Positions 25,841 to 34,338 of a DNA stretch of 64,000 nt are shown here, in pieces. Every line of letters starts with the position of its first letter. Positions within the stretch are counted from its first letter, which is position 1. The stretch comes from Psychrobacillus sp. OK032. GTDB taxonomy: Bacteria; Bacillota; Bacilli; Bacillales_A; Planococcaceae. The stretch lies in assembly GCF_900111345.1 (NCBI RefSeq), contig NZ_FOGY01000011.1, positions 62,001-126,000 of the forward strand. Direction: 5' to 3'. A model generated the notes under the pieces. That model saw nothing but the letters and a program-made list of their open reading frames with translations. It was not told the origin of the DNA and made no database searches. Made by a program: the position numbers and the translations under genes.

Positions 25841-26731
25841 GTGAATGGGAAAAAAATCACATTCTTAATGATAATAATATTAATAAGTTTTATATTAACA
25901 AGCTGCGCTACTACTCCAAAGAAATTAACAATCGGAATGATTCCGGTAAAAGATGCAAATGAAATGGAAAAGGAGTTTGAACCTATTCGACTCTATTTAG
26001 AAGAGCAATTGGGTATTCCTATTGAAGTGGACGCCGCCGATAGTTACGTTAGTTTAATAGAAGGAATGAAGAACGAAACAATCGATATTGGGTGGTATGG
26101 TGCTTTTTCTTATGTAGCTGCTGAAAGTGAAATGGAACTTACTCCTTTAGTTGTTCAACAAAGAAAAGATACTGGTATTTACTATAATTCACTTATCATT
26201 ACACAGAAAGATTCAGGTATTAGTAGCATTGAGGAATTAAAAGGAAAGAAGTTTGCATTCGTTGATTCTGGCTCTACATCGGGGTTTGTCCTTCCCTATG
26301 CATTATTTAAGAGTAGAAATATAACATATGAAACATTTTTTAGCGAAACACAGTATGCAGGTTCTCATGATCAAGTACTGGCTAATATTCATTCAAAAGA
26401 TGTAGATGCTGGGGCTATTAGTAGTGTTCAGTATGGAAATTTACTAGAAAAAGGGATAGTAAAGCCGGAAGATATGACCATCGTTTGGAAATCAGAAGAT
26501 ATTCCAGGATCTCCATACGTTGCAAGAAGTAAGTTAGATAAGAAGATACAAAAACGTTTTTCAAAAGCTATGTTAGAAATACACATAGAAGAAACAGAGG
26601 CTTTGAATAGTTTTGATCATACGATTGATAAGTACATAGAAGTAGACAACAAATATTATAACTCTATAAGAAATATAGCGAACATTCTTGGTAAAGAGTA
26701 TATGTACGAGTATTTCTTAAAAGGGGAATAA
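25841..26731 (+). CDS. Phosphonate/phosphite-type substrate-binding lipoprotein (PhnD family)
   Basis: About 296 residues. The signal peptide ends at the lipobox LTSC, then LTIGMIPVKDANEMEKEFEPIRLYLEEQLG begins a PhnD-type binding fold. DIGWYGAFSYV and FVDSGSTSGFVLPYALF are the usual ligand-loop segments. No permease or ATPase gene is adjacent. Instead the next gene encodes a membrane c-di-GMP enzyme, so the protein may serve as a sensor rather than a transporter part. GTG at 25841, 9 bases after GGGGTG, is the likely start. GTGs at 25829 and 25835 are less well spaced. Confidence 0.87.
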   Translation: MNGKKITFLMIIILISFILTSCATTPKKLTIGMIPVKDANEMEKEFEPIRLYLEEQLGIPIEVDAADSYVSLIEGMKNETIDIGWYGAFSYVAAESEMELTPLVVQQRKDTGIYYNSLIITQKDSGISSIEELKGKKFAFVDSGSTSGFVLPYALFKSRNITYETFFSETQYAGSHDQVLANIHSKDVDAGAISSVQYGNLLEKGIVKPEDMTIVWKSEDIPGSPYVARSKLDKKIQKRFSKAMLEIHIEETEALNSFDHTIDKYIEVDNKYYNSIRNIANILGKEYMYEYFLKGE

Positions 26732-26763
26732 TAGACTCGGGGCGCAGGAGATAGGTGGACCTT

Positions 26764-29139
26764 TTGAAAATAAAAAGCATTAAATTTTGGACAACGACTT
26801 TGATTGTATCGATGTGTATTGTGACAATGTCTTTATTCATACTATTGTCATATAAAAATTTAAATGAAAGTTTAGAGCAACTGTATAAAAAAGAAGCAGA
26901 ATCTATCCTCATGCAAACTTTTTTATCTTTTGGATATCAATTTTTAACCGTCGAGAATACGTTGGAGCAGCTTAGTAATTCGCTTCTATTATTAAATGAC
27001 TATGCTAGTAGTAATGATGAGATTGCATCCATGTTAGAAGAACTTCAAAAAGATTCGATTGTGAATGGAAAAATTATGTATGGCTTCACAAATGGTGAAT
27101 TTTACAGAGAAGAATACAAAGATATTCCAGAGAGCTATCGTCCAGCAGAACAAGTTTGGTACAAGCTTGCTATGCAAAATCCAGGTGAAGTAAATTGGAC
27201 GGAACCGTATTTTGATTATGTGACACAAGAAATTATCATTACCGCTTCTAAGTCCGTCATGGGGCCAAAGGGAATGCTAGGTGTTATTGCGCTAGATATG
27301 AACCTACATGAAATGAGTAGTCAAATTAGTAATTCGAAAATTGGGGAGGATGGATTCGTCCTATTACTAAGTAGTAATGGCACGATACTGGCTAATCGAG
27401 ATAATCATATGATTGGTGAAACACTTTTTGGAGCTCAACACTCAAAAATAATAAAGGACACAGAAAAAAGTTATGTATCGTACACTATACAGAATAAAGA
27501 CTATATAGTACGGGCACGTCCAATTGTGGAAAATGATATGAGTATCGTAACGGCGATAAGCAAAGAAGAAATAATTCGAAACCTTATAAACAGGCATCAA
27601 CCTATATTAGGAATCGGATTATTTTGCCTCCTCCTATTCGGGGTTATTGCCTATTTTGCGACGTTAAGAGGCGTTCGACCATTAAAAAAACTTGGGAAGC
27701 TAATGATTTCCGTGGAAAATGGAAATTATAACGTGCAAGCAAACGCAAATGATTATGAAGAGATAGAGCGTCTAGCGAATGGTTTCAATAGCATGATTTT
27801 GGCTATAAAAACAAGAGAGGACAAGATAAAACATTTAGCATCCTATGATTCACTAACGGGGCTATTAAATAGAAGAAGCTTACAAGAATTGCTCACTGCA
27901 TCCTTAGAAAACGATCCAAGCGGGCGCTTAAAAGCAGTTATTTTTGTCGATTTAGATAATTTTAAAACAGTGAATGATACGCTCGGACACTCATTTGGAG
28001 ATAAATTAATAGAGGAAGTAGCAAAAAAACTAAATGCATTGTCATCGGTACATAAAGATGTCGCTCGTATAAGTGGCGATGAATTTATCGTCGTTATGCA
28101 TGATTTAGAGTCAATAGAGCAAGCAAGAAACCTAGCGGAGGAAATCATTCAGCAATTTGACATACCAATTACGGTAGAATCCAGAATCTTAAATGTTACT
28201 GCAAGTGTTGGCGTTTCCTTATATCCACTCCATACTAATGCTTCGGAAGAATTGTTGAAGCTGGCAGACATGGCCATGTATCAAGCGAAAAGCTCTGGGA
28301 AAAATGGATACAGAATATTTGATGAAAGAATGAAACAGCAACTAGAAGAGAAATTTAAAATAGAACTAGGTATTCGAGAATGTCTTGATAAAGATGGATT
28401 TGAGTTATTTTTCCAACCATTATTTAAGCCAGAAGAAGGAAGGATTGCGAGTATAGAAGCACTTTTACGAACCAACTCTCCTGCTCTTTCTAATTATAAT
28501 ACTTTACAAATAATTCAAGTTGCTGAACTAACTGGTCAAATAGTTGAAATAGACAAATGGGTATTAAAGCAAGCATGTAGTACGATTCAAAAGATTAACA
28601 AAAATATGGAACATCCAGTTAGCATAGCCGTTAACATTTCCGCCGTCCATATTATGCAGCAAGATTTTGTCGATAATATACGAGAAATCATTGAAGCCTC
28701 TGGTGTTTCCCCTAGCTGGATTGAGCTCGAGATTACAGAAACCGCTTTGATGAAATCATTCGATTTAAACAAGCAAAAGCTAGTGGATCTCCAAAAGTTT
28801 GGGATATCCATTCATCTTGATGATTTTGGAACAGGCTATTCATCTTTAAGTTATTTAAACAGTTTACCAATCAATCATGTGAAGATTGATAAAAGTTTTG
28901 TAGACGGAATGCTTCAATCTGAAAAAGACGGTAAGTTTATAGAGACGATTATTAATTTAGCACATACGATAGGATTACATGTTGTAGCAGAAGGGGTGGA
29001 ACATAGAGAGCAATTTGAAATGCTGCGAAGCTATAATTGTGAATTGATTCAAGGATATTATATAAGCAAGCCAGTAAGTTATGAGGAGATAAATAATCTT
29101 CTGCGACAAGAACAAAAAACACTTCAGGTGAGAATTTAA
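26764..29139 (+). CDS. Membrane dCache-HAMP-GGDEF-EAL cyclic-di-GMP enzyme
   Basis: A 791-aa signalling protein. Two membrane spans (about 9-29 and 281-300) flank a 250-residue extracellular sensor of dCache type. A HAMP-like linker, a GGDEF domain with SGDEF at 437-441 and an EAL domain follow. EAL at 565-567, ELEITET, DDFGTGYSS and the late EGVE show an intact phosphodiesterase site. SGDEF is a tolerated variant of GGDEF, so cyclase activity is possible. TTG at 26764 with AGGTGG is chosen, and GTG at 26755 is the alternative. It lies 32 bases after the binding-protein gene, suggesting that the lipoprotein feeds the Cache domain. Confidence 0.9.
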   Translation: MKIKSIKFWTTTLIVSMCIVTMSLFILLSYKNLNESLEQLYKKEAESILMQTFLSFGYQFLTVENTLEQLSNSLLLLNDYASSNDEIASMLEELQKDSIVNGKIMYGFTNGEFYREEYKDIPESYRPAEQVWYKLAMQNPGEVNWTEPYFDYVTQEIIITASKSVMGPKGMLGVIALDMNLHEMSSQISNSKIGEDGFVLLLSSNGTILANRDNHMIGETLFGAQHSKIIKDTEKSYVSYTIQNKDYIVRARPIVENDMSIVTAISKEEIIRNLINRHQPILGIGLFCLLLFGVIAYFATLRGVRPLKKLGKLMISVENGNYNVQANANDYEEIERLANGFNSMILAIKTREDKIKHLASYDSLTGLLNRRSLQELLTASLENDPSGRLKAVIFVDLDNFKTVNDTLGHSFGDKLIEEVAKKLNALSSVHKDVARISGDEFIVVMHDLESIEQARNLAEEIIQQFDIPITVESRILNVTASVGVSLYPLHTNASEELLKLADMAMYQAKSSGKNGYRIFDERMKQQLEEKFKIELGIRECLDKDGFELFFQPLFKPEEGRIASIEALLRTNSPALSNYNTLQIIQVAELTGQIVEIDKWVLKQACSTIQKINKNMEHPVSIAVNISAVHIMQQDFVDNIREIIEASGVSPSWIELEITETALMKSFDLNKQKLVDLQKFGISIHLDDFGTGYSSLSYLNSLPINHVKIDKSFVDGMLQSEKDGKFIETIINLAHTIGLHVVAEGVEHREQFEMLRSYNCELIQGYYISKPVSYEEINNLLRQEQKTLQVRI

Positions 29140-29151
29140 TATTATATAACT

Positions 29152-29193
29152 AAAAGTAGTGCAAACCCAAATATGAAACTGCACTACTTTTTT
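29152..29193 (+). terminator. Rho-independent terminator
   Basis: AAAAGTAGTGCA pairs with TGCACTACTTTT around a 16-base loop, followed by TTTG. Confidence 0.88.
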
Positions 29194-29276
29194 GTTTGAA
29201 TTGTGAAATTTAGCAGAGATGTTGCCCAAAATCATAGAAAAGTTGTGCATAATGGGTCATAAGGGAGTTTCCGCTG

Positions 29277-29333
29277 GGATTTTCGCTGCAGGGCGGACGC
29301 TTTCCGCGGGGTGAGCGATGAGCCTTAACGAAA
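29277..29333. repeat. Truncated copy of the GATTTTCGCTGCAG palindromic repeat
   Basis: GGATTTTCGCTGCAG, then GGCGGACGCTTTCCGC and GGGTGAGCGATGAGCC. The matching right end is absent, so this is a half element. The 200 bases between the terminator and the next gene hold only this. Confidence 0.7.
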
Positions 29334-29406
29334 TCAACTGCCTCCATGTTAAATCTTCCATATTACGCTATTGAGTAAAACTGCACTTTAAAAAATTAAA
29401 GGAAGC

Positions 29407-29784
29407 TTAAATAATTTCTAATAGACCATTTTCATGTGAAAGTTTTTTATCCAATTTTTCTTTTGGAAAAATAAATGTCCATGGCATACTATATTTTGCT
29501 TGTATAGCGAGTAACGGACGGGTAAATGAATGTTCTGCTAGAATCTCATTATTTACGCTGTATCTTAGTTTAGTTCCATCTAAAGAAAATGAATGCTCGG
29601 TGAAATTATGAATCAGCACAGTTACTAATAACTCGCCTTTATGATTGAATGCTTTCCATAACGGTGTAAGTTGAATAGTATCATTATTAATCTTACTAGT
29701 TTCAAGAAAAGTTTTTTCAATTGCGTTGCGATCTTTATCGGACAGAGCTTTATTCCAAGACGATTCAAACATAAGCTTTTGCAT
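29407..29784 (-). CDS. SLAP domain-containing protein
   Basis: A 125-aa soluble protein with a single SLAP-type beta domain: LTPLWKAFNHKGELLVTVLIHNFTEHSFSL, then SVNNEILAEHSFTRPLLAIQAKYSMPWTFIFP. SLAP proteins occur in Bacillales, and some sit beside accessory Sec genes, but none is visible here. GGGGG lies 8 bases before the ATG. No signal peptide is seen. Confidence 0.75.
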   Translation of the reverse strand: MQKLMFESSWNKALSDKDRNAIEKTFLETSKINNDTIQLTPLWKAFNHKGELLVTVLIHNFTEHSFSLDGTKLRYSVNNEILAEHSFTRPLLAIQAKYSMPWTFIFPKEKLDKKLSHENGLLEII

Positions 29785-29885
29785 TAATCATTCCCCCAAT
29801 ATGTACTATTTTTATTTTAACATTTAAGTATTAAATTATGGTAAGAATGGTATATGCATAAAATTCAAATATAGGTGGGTGTCTA

Positions 29886-30443
29886 ATGAATTTCAATCCT
29901 TTTCCAACTATTGAAACAAAGAATTTATTATTAAGAAGAATGGTAGAAAGTGATCGTAATGATATTCATGAAATGAGAAAAGATCCTCAAATGAACGAAT
30001 ATACTGATTCGAAGGAGGACGAAAACGTTTCTGAAACAACAGCTTACATTGAAAAGATGAGTAAAGGAATCGAGCAAAATAAGTGGATTATTTGGGCTAT
30101 TGAACATAAACTAACCCAAAAGGTTATTGGATCTATTAGTATTTGGAATATAAATGTAGAACTAAAAAGTGGGGAATTAGGATATGGTATAATTCCGAGT
30201 TTTCAAGGGAAAGGCCTAATGAAGGAAGCATTACAAAATGTTGTCAAGTATGGTTTTAATGAGATGAAATTAAAAGAAATAGTAGCATTTACAGAGGAAA
30301 ATAATATCGCATCTCTTCGACTTCTAGAAAAGTGTCAATTTTTGCAAATAGATAGAATGGAAGAGGATGGATATTTTAAAAAACAAGTCTTTCAAATGAA
30401 CGTATACCAATTAAAAAATAATACTATTAGTGCAAACAGTTAA
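29886..30443 (+). CDS. GNAT-family acetyltransferase (RimJ/RimL type)
   Basis: A 185-aa GNAT protein of the ribosomal-protein acetyltransferase subgroup. It starts IETKNLLLRRMVESD, has the acetyl-CoA loop IPSFQGKGLMKEALQNVVKYGF and the terminal segment ASLRLLEKCQFLQ. AGGTGG precedes the ATG. No operon partner. Confidence 0.87.
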   Translation: MNFNPFPTIETKNLLLRRMVESDRNDIHEMRKDPQMNEYTDSKEDENVSETTAYIEKMSKGIEQNKWIIWAIEHKLTQKVIGSISIWNINVELKSGELGYGIIPSFQGKGLMKEALQNVVKYGFNEMKLKEIVAFTEENNIASLRLLEKCQFLQIDRMEEDGYFKKQVFQMNVYQLKNNTISANS

Positions 30444-30518
30444 GTTTTATTATAACCATTTTATCCGGTATTAATCGCAACCAAATTGTTCATGCTAGCA
30501 ATAAGGAGGTGTGATACT

Positions 30519-30674
30519 ATGGCTCAAGATGTTCTTTGTGAAGTAAACAACTGTACGTATTGGGGATCTGGAAACAAATGCAATGCTGCTGCCATTTACG
30601 TCGTAAGTAATAAAGGGAAACAAGCTTCCAGTAGCGAAGAAACAGATTGCAAAACATTTGAACCAGAAGCGTAG
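30519..30674 (+). CDS. DUF1540 domain-containing protein
   Basis: A 51-aa protein with a single DUF1540 domain. The pattern is VLCEVNNCTYWGSGNKCNAAAIYVV, later SSEETDCKTFEP, four cysteines that probably bind a metal. AAGGAGGTG at the ideal distance fixes the ATG at 30519. A longer frame from 30486 lacks a binding site. The function is unknown. Related proteins are small and common in spore-formers. Confidence 0.85.
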   Translation: MAQDVLCEVNNCTYWGSGNKCNAAAIYVVSNKGKQASSSEETDCKTFEPEA

Positions 30675-30681
30675 ATCACCT

Positions 30682-30712
30682 AGGACAACCATTTTTTTGG
30701 TTGTCCTTTTTA
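30682..30712 (+). terminator. Rho-independent terminator
   Basis: AGGACAACC pairs with GGTTGTCCT around an 8-base loop, then TTTTT. Confidence 0.93.
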
Positions 30713-30772
30713 ATTTCGAATAATGGTAATATTAGATAAGAAGTTTAACTATTAAAAATACGAGGTGTAAAT

Positions 30773-31243
30773 ATGGCAATTGAATTAGTAAGAGATTATT
30801 TTAAGCAGTTTGGAATCGAAGAAAGAATACTGGAATACGAGGCATCTAGCGCAACGGTTGAGTTAGCAGCTCAAGCGCTAAATGTAGAAGGAGCACGTAT
30901 TGCCAAAACATTATCTTTTAAGAAAGAGGACGGCTGTATATTGGTAGTAGCTGCAGGCGATGCTAAAATTGATAACGCTAAATTTAAAGCAACTTTTGGA
31001 GTAAAAGCAAAAATGCTAACACCAGATGAAGTACTCGAACATGTAGGACATGCAGTAGGTGGCGTTTGTCCATTTGGTATTCCTGATAATGTAGCCGTTT
31101 ATTTAGATAAATCATTGAAACGTTTTGTCACGGTTTTTCCTGCATGCGGGAGCAGTAACAGTGCCATTGAACTCTCGTGCGAAGAATTATTTACATATGC
31201 TAATGGGCGCGAATGGGTGGACGTTTGTAAAGGATGGGAATAA
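30773..31243 (+). CDS. YbaK/EbsC-type aminoacyl-tRNA deacylase
   Basis: A 156-aa member of the YbaK/ProX editing family, which removes mischarged amino acids from tRNA. Seen are TVELAAQALNVEGARIAKTLSF with the conserved Lys, the GDAKIDNAKFKATFG segment, and HAVGGVCPFGIP, the family glycine-cysteine loop. The length fits. It overlaps no neighbour but ends just before a Nudix gene on the same strand. Confidence 0.9.
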   Translation: MAIELVRDYFKQFGIEERILEYEASSATVELAAQALNVEGARIAKTLSFKKEDGCILVVAAGDAKIDNAKFKATFGVKAKMLTPDEVLEHVGHAVGGVCPFGIPDNVAVYLDKSLKRFVTVFPACGSSNSAIELSCEELFTYANGREWVDVCKGWE

Positions 31244-31260
31244 AGAAAGAGGAGAATAAT

Positions 31261-31737
31261 ATGGATATTTCATTTGAAACTGTAGAAGGTAGATTCAATT
31301 ACCGGGTAGCAGGGTTATTAATACATGACGATAAATTACTCATTATGAAAGATGAAGATCAATCATATTATTATGTTCCAGGTGGCCGGGTAATGCTGAA
31401 TGAAACAAGTGAAGATGCGGTAAAACGTGAAATCAGAGAAGAGCTGTCAATAGAAGTGAATGTAAAGCGGCTGTTATGGGTGAATGAAAACTTTTTTGTG
31501 GAAGCCACTTTACAGGAAAAGTTTCATGAAATTTGTTTTTTCTATTTAGTAGAGTTGAAAAATGATGAATTTATAAGTAGAGGAAATGAATTCACCGTAA
31601 ATGAAAATGGAAAAATACATACATATTACTGGAAATACTTAGAGGAATTAAAGGATATAAACTTATATCCACTATTTCTAAAAGAGAGAATAACAGAATT
31701 ACCAATGAGTGTAGACCATGTTGTAGAAACGAAATAA
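31261..31737 (+). CDS. Nudix hydrolase
   Basis: A 158-aa Nudix protein. The box is GGRVMLNETSEDAVKREIREELSIEV, which matches G-x5-E-x7-REUxEE. The glycine near the box end is Ser here, a mild departure. FYLVELKNDEF follows. GAGGAG precedes the ATG at 31261, and a frame from 31234 overlaps the YbaK gene and lacks a site. The substrate is unknown. Confidence 0.87.
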   Translation: MDISFETVEGRFNYRVAGLLIHDDKLLIMKDEDQSYYYVPGGRVMLNETSEDAVKREIREELSIEVNVKRLLWVNENFFVEATLQEKFHEICFFYLVELKNDEFISRGNEFTVNENGKIHTYYWKYLEELKDINLYPLFLKERITELPMSVDHVVETK

Positions 31738-31767
31738 TTGTATGCATTAATTCGAAAGGATGAGTAG

Positions 31768-32097
31768 ATGTTGTTTTCTGTAATTGCTCTATTTTTGATA
31801 GCCGGGTTAGCTGAAATCGGGGGTGGTTATCTTATATGGCTTTGGTTGAGAGAAGGGAAGTCAGCATATTTAGGACTCTTTGGAGGAATTGCTTTAGCTC
31901 TTTACGGTGTTATTGCTACATTTCAAATGTTTCCTTCCTTTGGTAGAGTGTACGCAGCCTATGGTGGAGTATTTATCGTGTTATCGGTCCTTTGGGGATG
32001 GGGTGTCGATAAAAAAGTTCCCGATACATATGATTGGATTGGGGCTCTAATATGTATAATTGGTGTATCTGTTATGTTATTTGCTCCCCGGAGTTAA
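31768..32097 (+). CDS. YnfA/UPF0060 family membrane protein
   Basis: A 109-aa protein with four hydrophobic segments and the family words [26 protein letters not shown] and [13 protein letters not shown]. These small proteins resemble drug/metabolite-type transporters. Function is not established. AAAGGATGAG precedes the ATG. Confidence 0.92.
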   Translation: MLFSVIALFLIAGLAEIGGGYLIWLWLREGKSAYLGLFGGIALALYGVIATFQMFPSFGRVYAAYGGVFIVLSVLWGWGVDKKVPDTYDWIGALICIIGVSVMLFAPRS

Positions 32098-32119
32098 CTA
32101 AAAAGGAGGAGTGAGGAAG

Positions 32120-32656
32120 ATGTTATTTCAAAACGACAAGTTATCTGTTCGTCTATTAGAACAGAAGGATGAGTGTTTATTAGTTAAATGGCTTTCAGAT
32201 CCTGCGGTACTTGAGTTTTATGAAGGAAGAGATAATGCATTTGACTTACATAAGGTACATGAGAAGTTTTACAACCGTGAAATCGGAGTAGTTCGATGTA
32301 TCGTGGAGTTTGACAAAATTCCAATCGGATATATCCAATATTACCAAGTAGATATTGATGAGCGAAAATTATATGGGTATGGAAATGTATTAGATGTGAT
32401 ATATGGAATGGACCAGTTTATAGGAGAAGTTGCATATTGGAACAATGGTATTGGAACACTTCTAGTAAACTCAATGGTAGAATTTTTAGTTGAACAAAAT
32501 CAAGCAGACAGAGTGGTAATGGACCCTCAAACATGGAATGAAAGAGCAATTCGTTGTTATGAAAAGTGTGGATTTAAGAAGGTCAAGCTTTTACCAAAGA
32601 ATGAACTACACGAAGGCGAATATCGTGATTGCTGGTTGATTGAATATATTAAATAG
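32120..32656 (+). CDS. GNAT acetyltransferase of the aminoglycoside 6'-acetyltransferase type
   Basis: A 178-aa GNAT protein of the Acetyltransf_8 group. LSDPAVLEFYEGRD near the start, IGYIQYYQVD, and the terminal WNERAIRCYEKCGFKKV match AAC(6')-I-like enzymes and related housekeeping proteins. Resistance activity cannot be claimed from sequence. AAGGAGG lies 10 bases before the ATG at 32120, and the GTG at 32111 is too close. Confidence 0.82.
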   Translation: MLFQNDKLSVRLLEQKDECLLVKWLSDPAVLEFYEGRDNAFDLHKVHEKFYNREIGVVRCIVEFDKIPIGYIQYYQVDIDERKLYGYGNVLDVIYGMDQFIGEVAYWNNGIGTLLVNSMVEFLVEQNQADRVVMDPQTWNERAIRCYEKCGFKKVKLLPKNELHEGEYRDCWLIEYIK

Positions 32657-32680
32657 GATACAACTCAGAATGCCAAACTA

Positions 32681-32722
32681 AAGGTACTATATCAATTTTG
32701 AATTGTGTTAGTACCTTCATTT
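32681..32722. terminator. Terminator between convergent genes
   Basis: AAGGTACTA pairs with TAGTACCTT around a loop that holds AATT-TTG-AATT, with CATTTTT after it. It separates the acetyltransferase gene from the convergent PLD-like gene. Confidence 0.8.
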
Positions 32723-32730
32723 TTAGCTCA

Positions 32731-34167
32731 TCAATAAGTTGTTACTTTAAAAAACTTTTGTAACGAATAAATCCAACGCTGCCACCAAGTAAATCCATCT
32801 TGATATTCTTCTAAGTCCAAAGTATACATGGCATCTTCATTATTCCATAGACGTTCGAAATAGGCTTCCATCTCTGAAACAAGTTGACTATTATTTGGTG
32901 CTATTACCCGTAAATTATTTTCTAAATTGTAATTATCCAATGTACGTTCTGTATAGTTCGCGGAACCACTTGAAATAATTGTATGCTCATCAGATTGAAT
33001 CCAAATAGCTTTCGTATGGTATTGGCCGATGACAGTATTGTACCAACGAATATTCATCTTACCCTTCGTATCTTCAACCATCTCTTGCACAACTGGTCTA
33101 TTTGGTAGTCCTGACTTTTCTTGTCCAAATGAGTTTTCGTTTGGATCTAAAATGAGATTTACGTCAACACCCCGATTTGCTGCATCAATCAATGCATTTA
33201 CAATATCTCGCTTAGCTACAAAAAACATACCAAGCCAAATTTTGTCTCCTTCTTTTGTGTCTGCTAAATCTGCAAGTAATTTATCTAAAATCTTTTTCTC
33301 TGTTAAGTACTGGACTTCATATTCACCATCTGTTTCGTTCGCTTTTATACGTGGAAGTTTTGGTCCTCCAGAAAACAAGGACACAACTTCTTCTGATTTT
33401 AAAATATCATTAATGATAGGACCTGTTACTGTTAATGCGATGTTACCATGGAATCCACTCGCATCATGCGGATTGGACGATGTAACCATTGCTTTTTTCT
33501 CTGTGACGACCGCTTTACGATGATTAGCCTTCACGTTTAATAAGGTCATATAGGATGCAATTGTCATTTTGGGAGCGTCACTTGCCATTGCATTTGCTAT
33601 CCAGCCTTTTCCTCCAATATCAAACCACTGGAAAAATATTCGATAGATGCCTGAATAAATGGGTGTTGAGTCCCGTAAAGGATCCAAGTCGGTATAGACG
33701 ATTTCTACACCAGCTTTTCTCATTTTCTTAAACCATTCATTTTCATAAGAACCGTAACCTTGATTAAGCGGATCCGTAATGAAAGTTACCGGCATATTTG
33801 GATTCTCTTTCTTTTTATTAGCAAGGGTGGTGGATAGGTTGTCTGCGATTTTGGGGAAATCTTCATCATCATCATAGTAGCCATCAAATAAAAAGAAATC
33901 GACAACGACAAATTCTTCTGCCTTATTAATCATTGCATTTACTTCTTCAAAAATATGATTTTCATGTACCATTCCAGTTCCTTCTTTATCTTGTGCAAAT
34001 GTAAGATCTGTAATGAATTCTACCGTATCTGTTTTATGTACGTTTCCCTCAAATGAGACCCCCTCGGGAAGAGGTTTATATGTATGCCATAAAATAACGG
34101 CTATATAAATAAGAGCGAATAATATTGCAGCGCCGATGAATATTCGCTTCTTTGACTTTTTAACCAT
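32731..34167 (-). CDS. Phospholipase D-like membrane-anchored protein
   Basis: A 478-aa protein with one N-terminal membrane anchor (about 9-27) and two PLD-type halves on the outer side. The HxK elements are NHRKAVV (about 215-221) and YHTKAIWIQSDEH in the second half, followed by SGSANYT. The Asp of the usual HxKx4D is not in place after either HxK. The overall plan resembles cardiolipin synthase-like proteins, but the variant motif leaves activity open. Confidence 0.8.
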   Translation of the reverse strand: MVKKSKKRIFIGAAILFALIYIAVILWHTYKPLPEGVSFEGNVHKTDTVEFITDLTFAQDKEGTGMVHENHIFEEVNAMINKAEEFVVVDFFLFDGYYDDDEDFPKIADNLSTTLANKKKENPNMPVTFITDPLNQGYGSYENEWFKKMRKAGVEIVYTDLDPLRDSTPIYSGIYRIFFQWFDIGGKGWIANAMASDAPKMTIASYMTLLNVKANHRKAVVTEKKAMVTSSNPHDASGFHGNIALTVTGPIINDILKSEEVVSLFSGGPKLPRIKANETDGEYEVQYLTEKKILDKLLADLADTKEGDKIWLGMFFVAKRDIVNALIDAANRGVDVNLILDPNENSFGQEKSGLPNRPVVQEMVEDTKGKMNIRWYNTVIGQYHTKAIWIQSDEHTIISSGSANYTERTLDNYNLENNLRVIAPNNSQLVSEMEAYFERLWNNEDAMYTLDLEEYQDGFTWWQRWIYSLQKFFKVTTY

Positions 34168-34233
34168 CTGTGTTTCCTCCTACTATTATCTTTTCCTCTT
34201 TGGTATTCCCTAGAATAAGAGAAAGCAAACTAT

Positions 34234-34263
34234 TTGACATGTAAACTATTGAAAACGTATACA
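34234..34263 (+). promoter_or_regulatory. Sigma-A promoter with overlapping cre-like site
   Basis: TTGACA at 34234-34239 and TATACA at 34258-34263 with an 18-base spacer. TTGAAAACGTATACA at 34249-34263 fits the cre consensus WTGNAANCGNWNNCW at each specified base and covers the -10. Repression of the following CoA-transferase/ligase operon by CcpA is inferred. Confidence 0.6.
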
Positions 34264-34338
34264 ATATTCCATACAATAGAGTAATAGAAAGAATATTTTT
34301 AAATTAAGTAATATTCAGCATATGAAAGGAGTGAGTAT

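Noticed and set aside
33029-33523. 164-codon plus-strand frame
   Set aside because: Antisense to the PLD-like gene and without coding signals.
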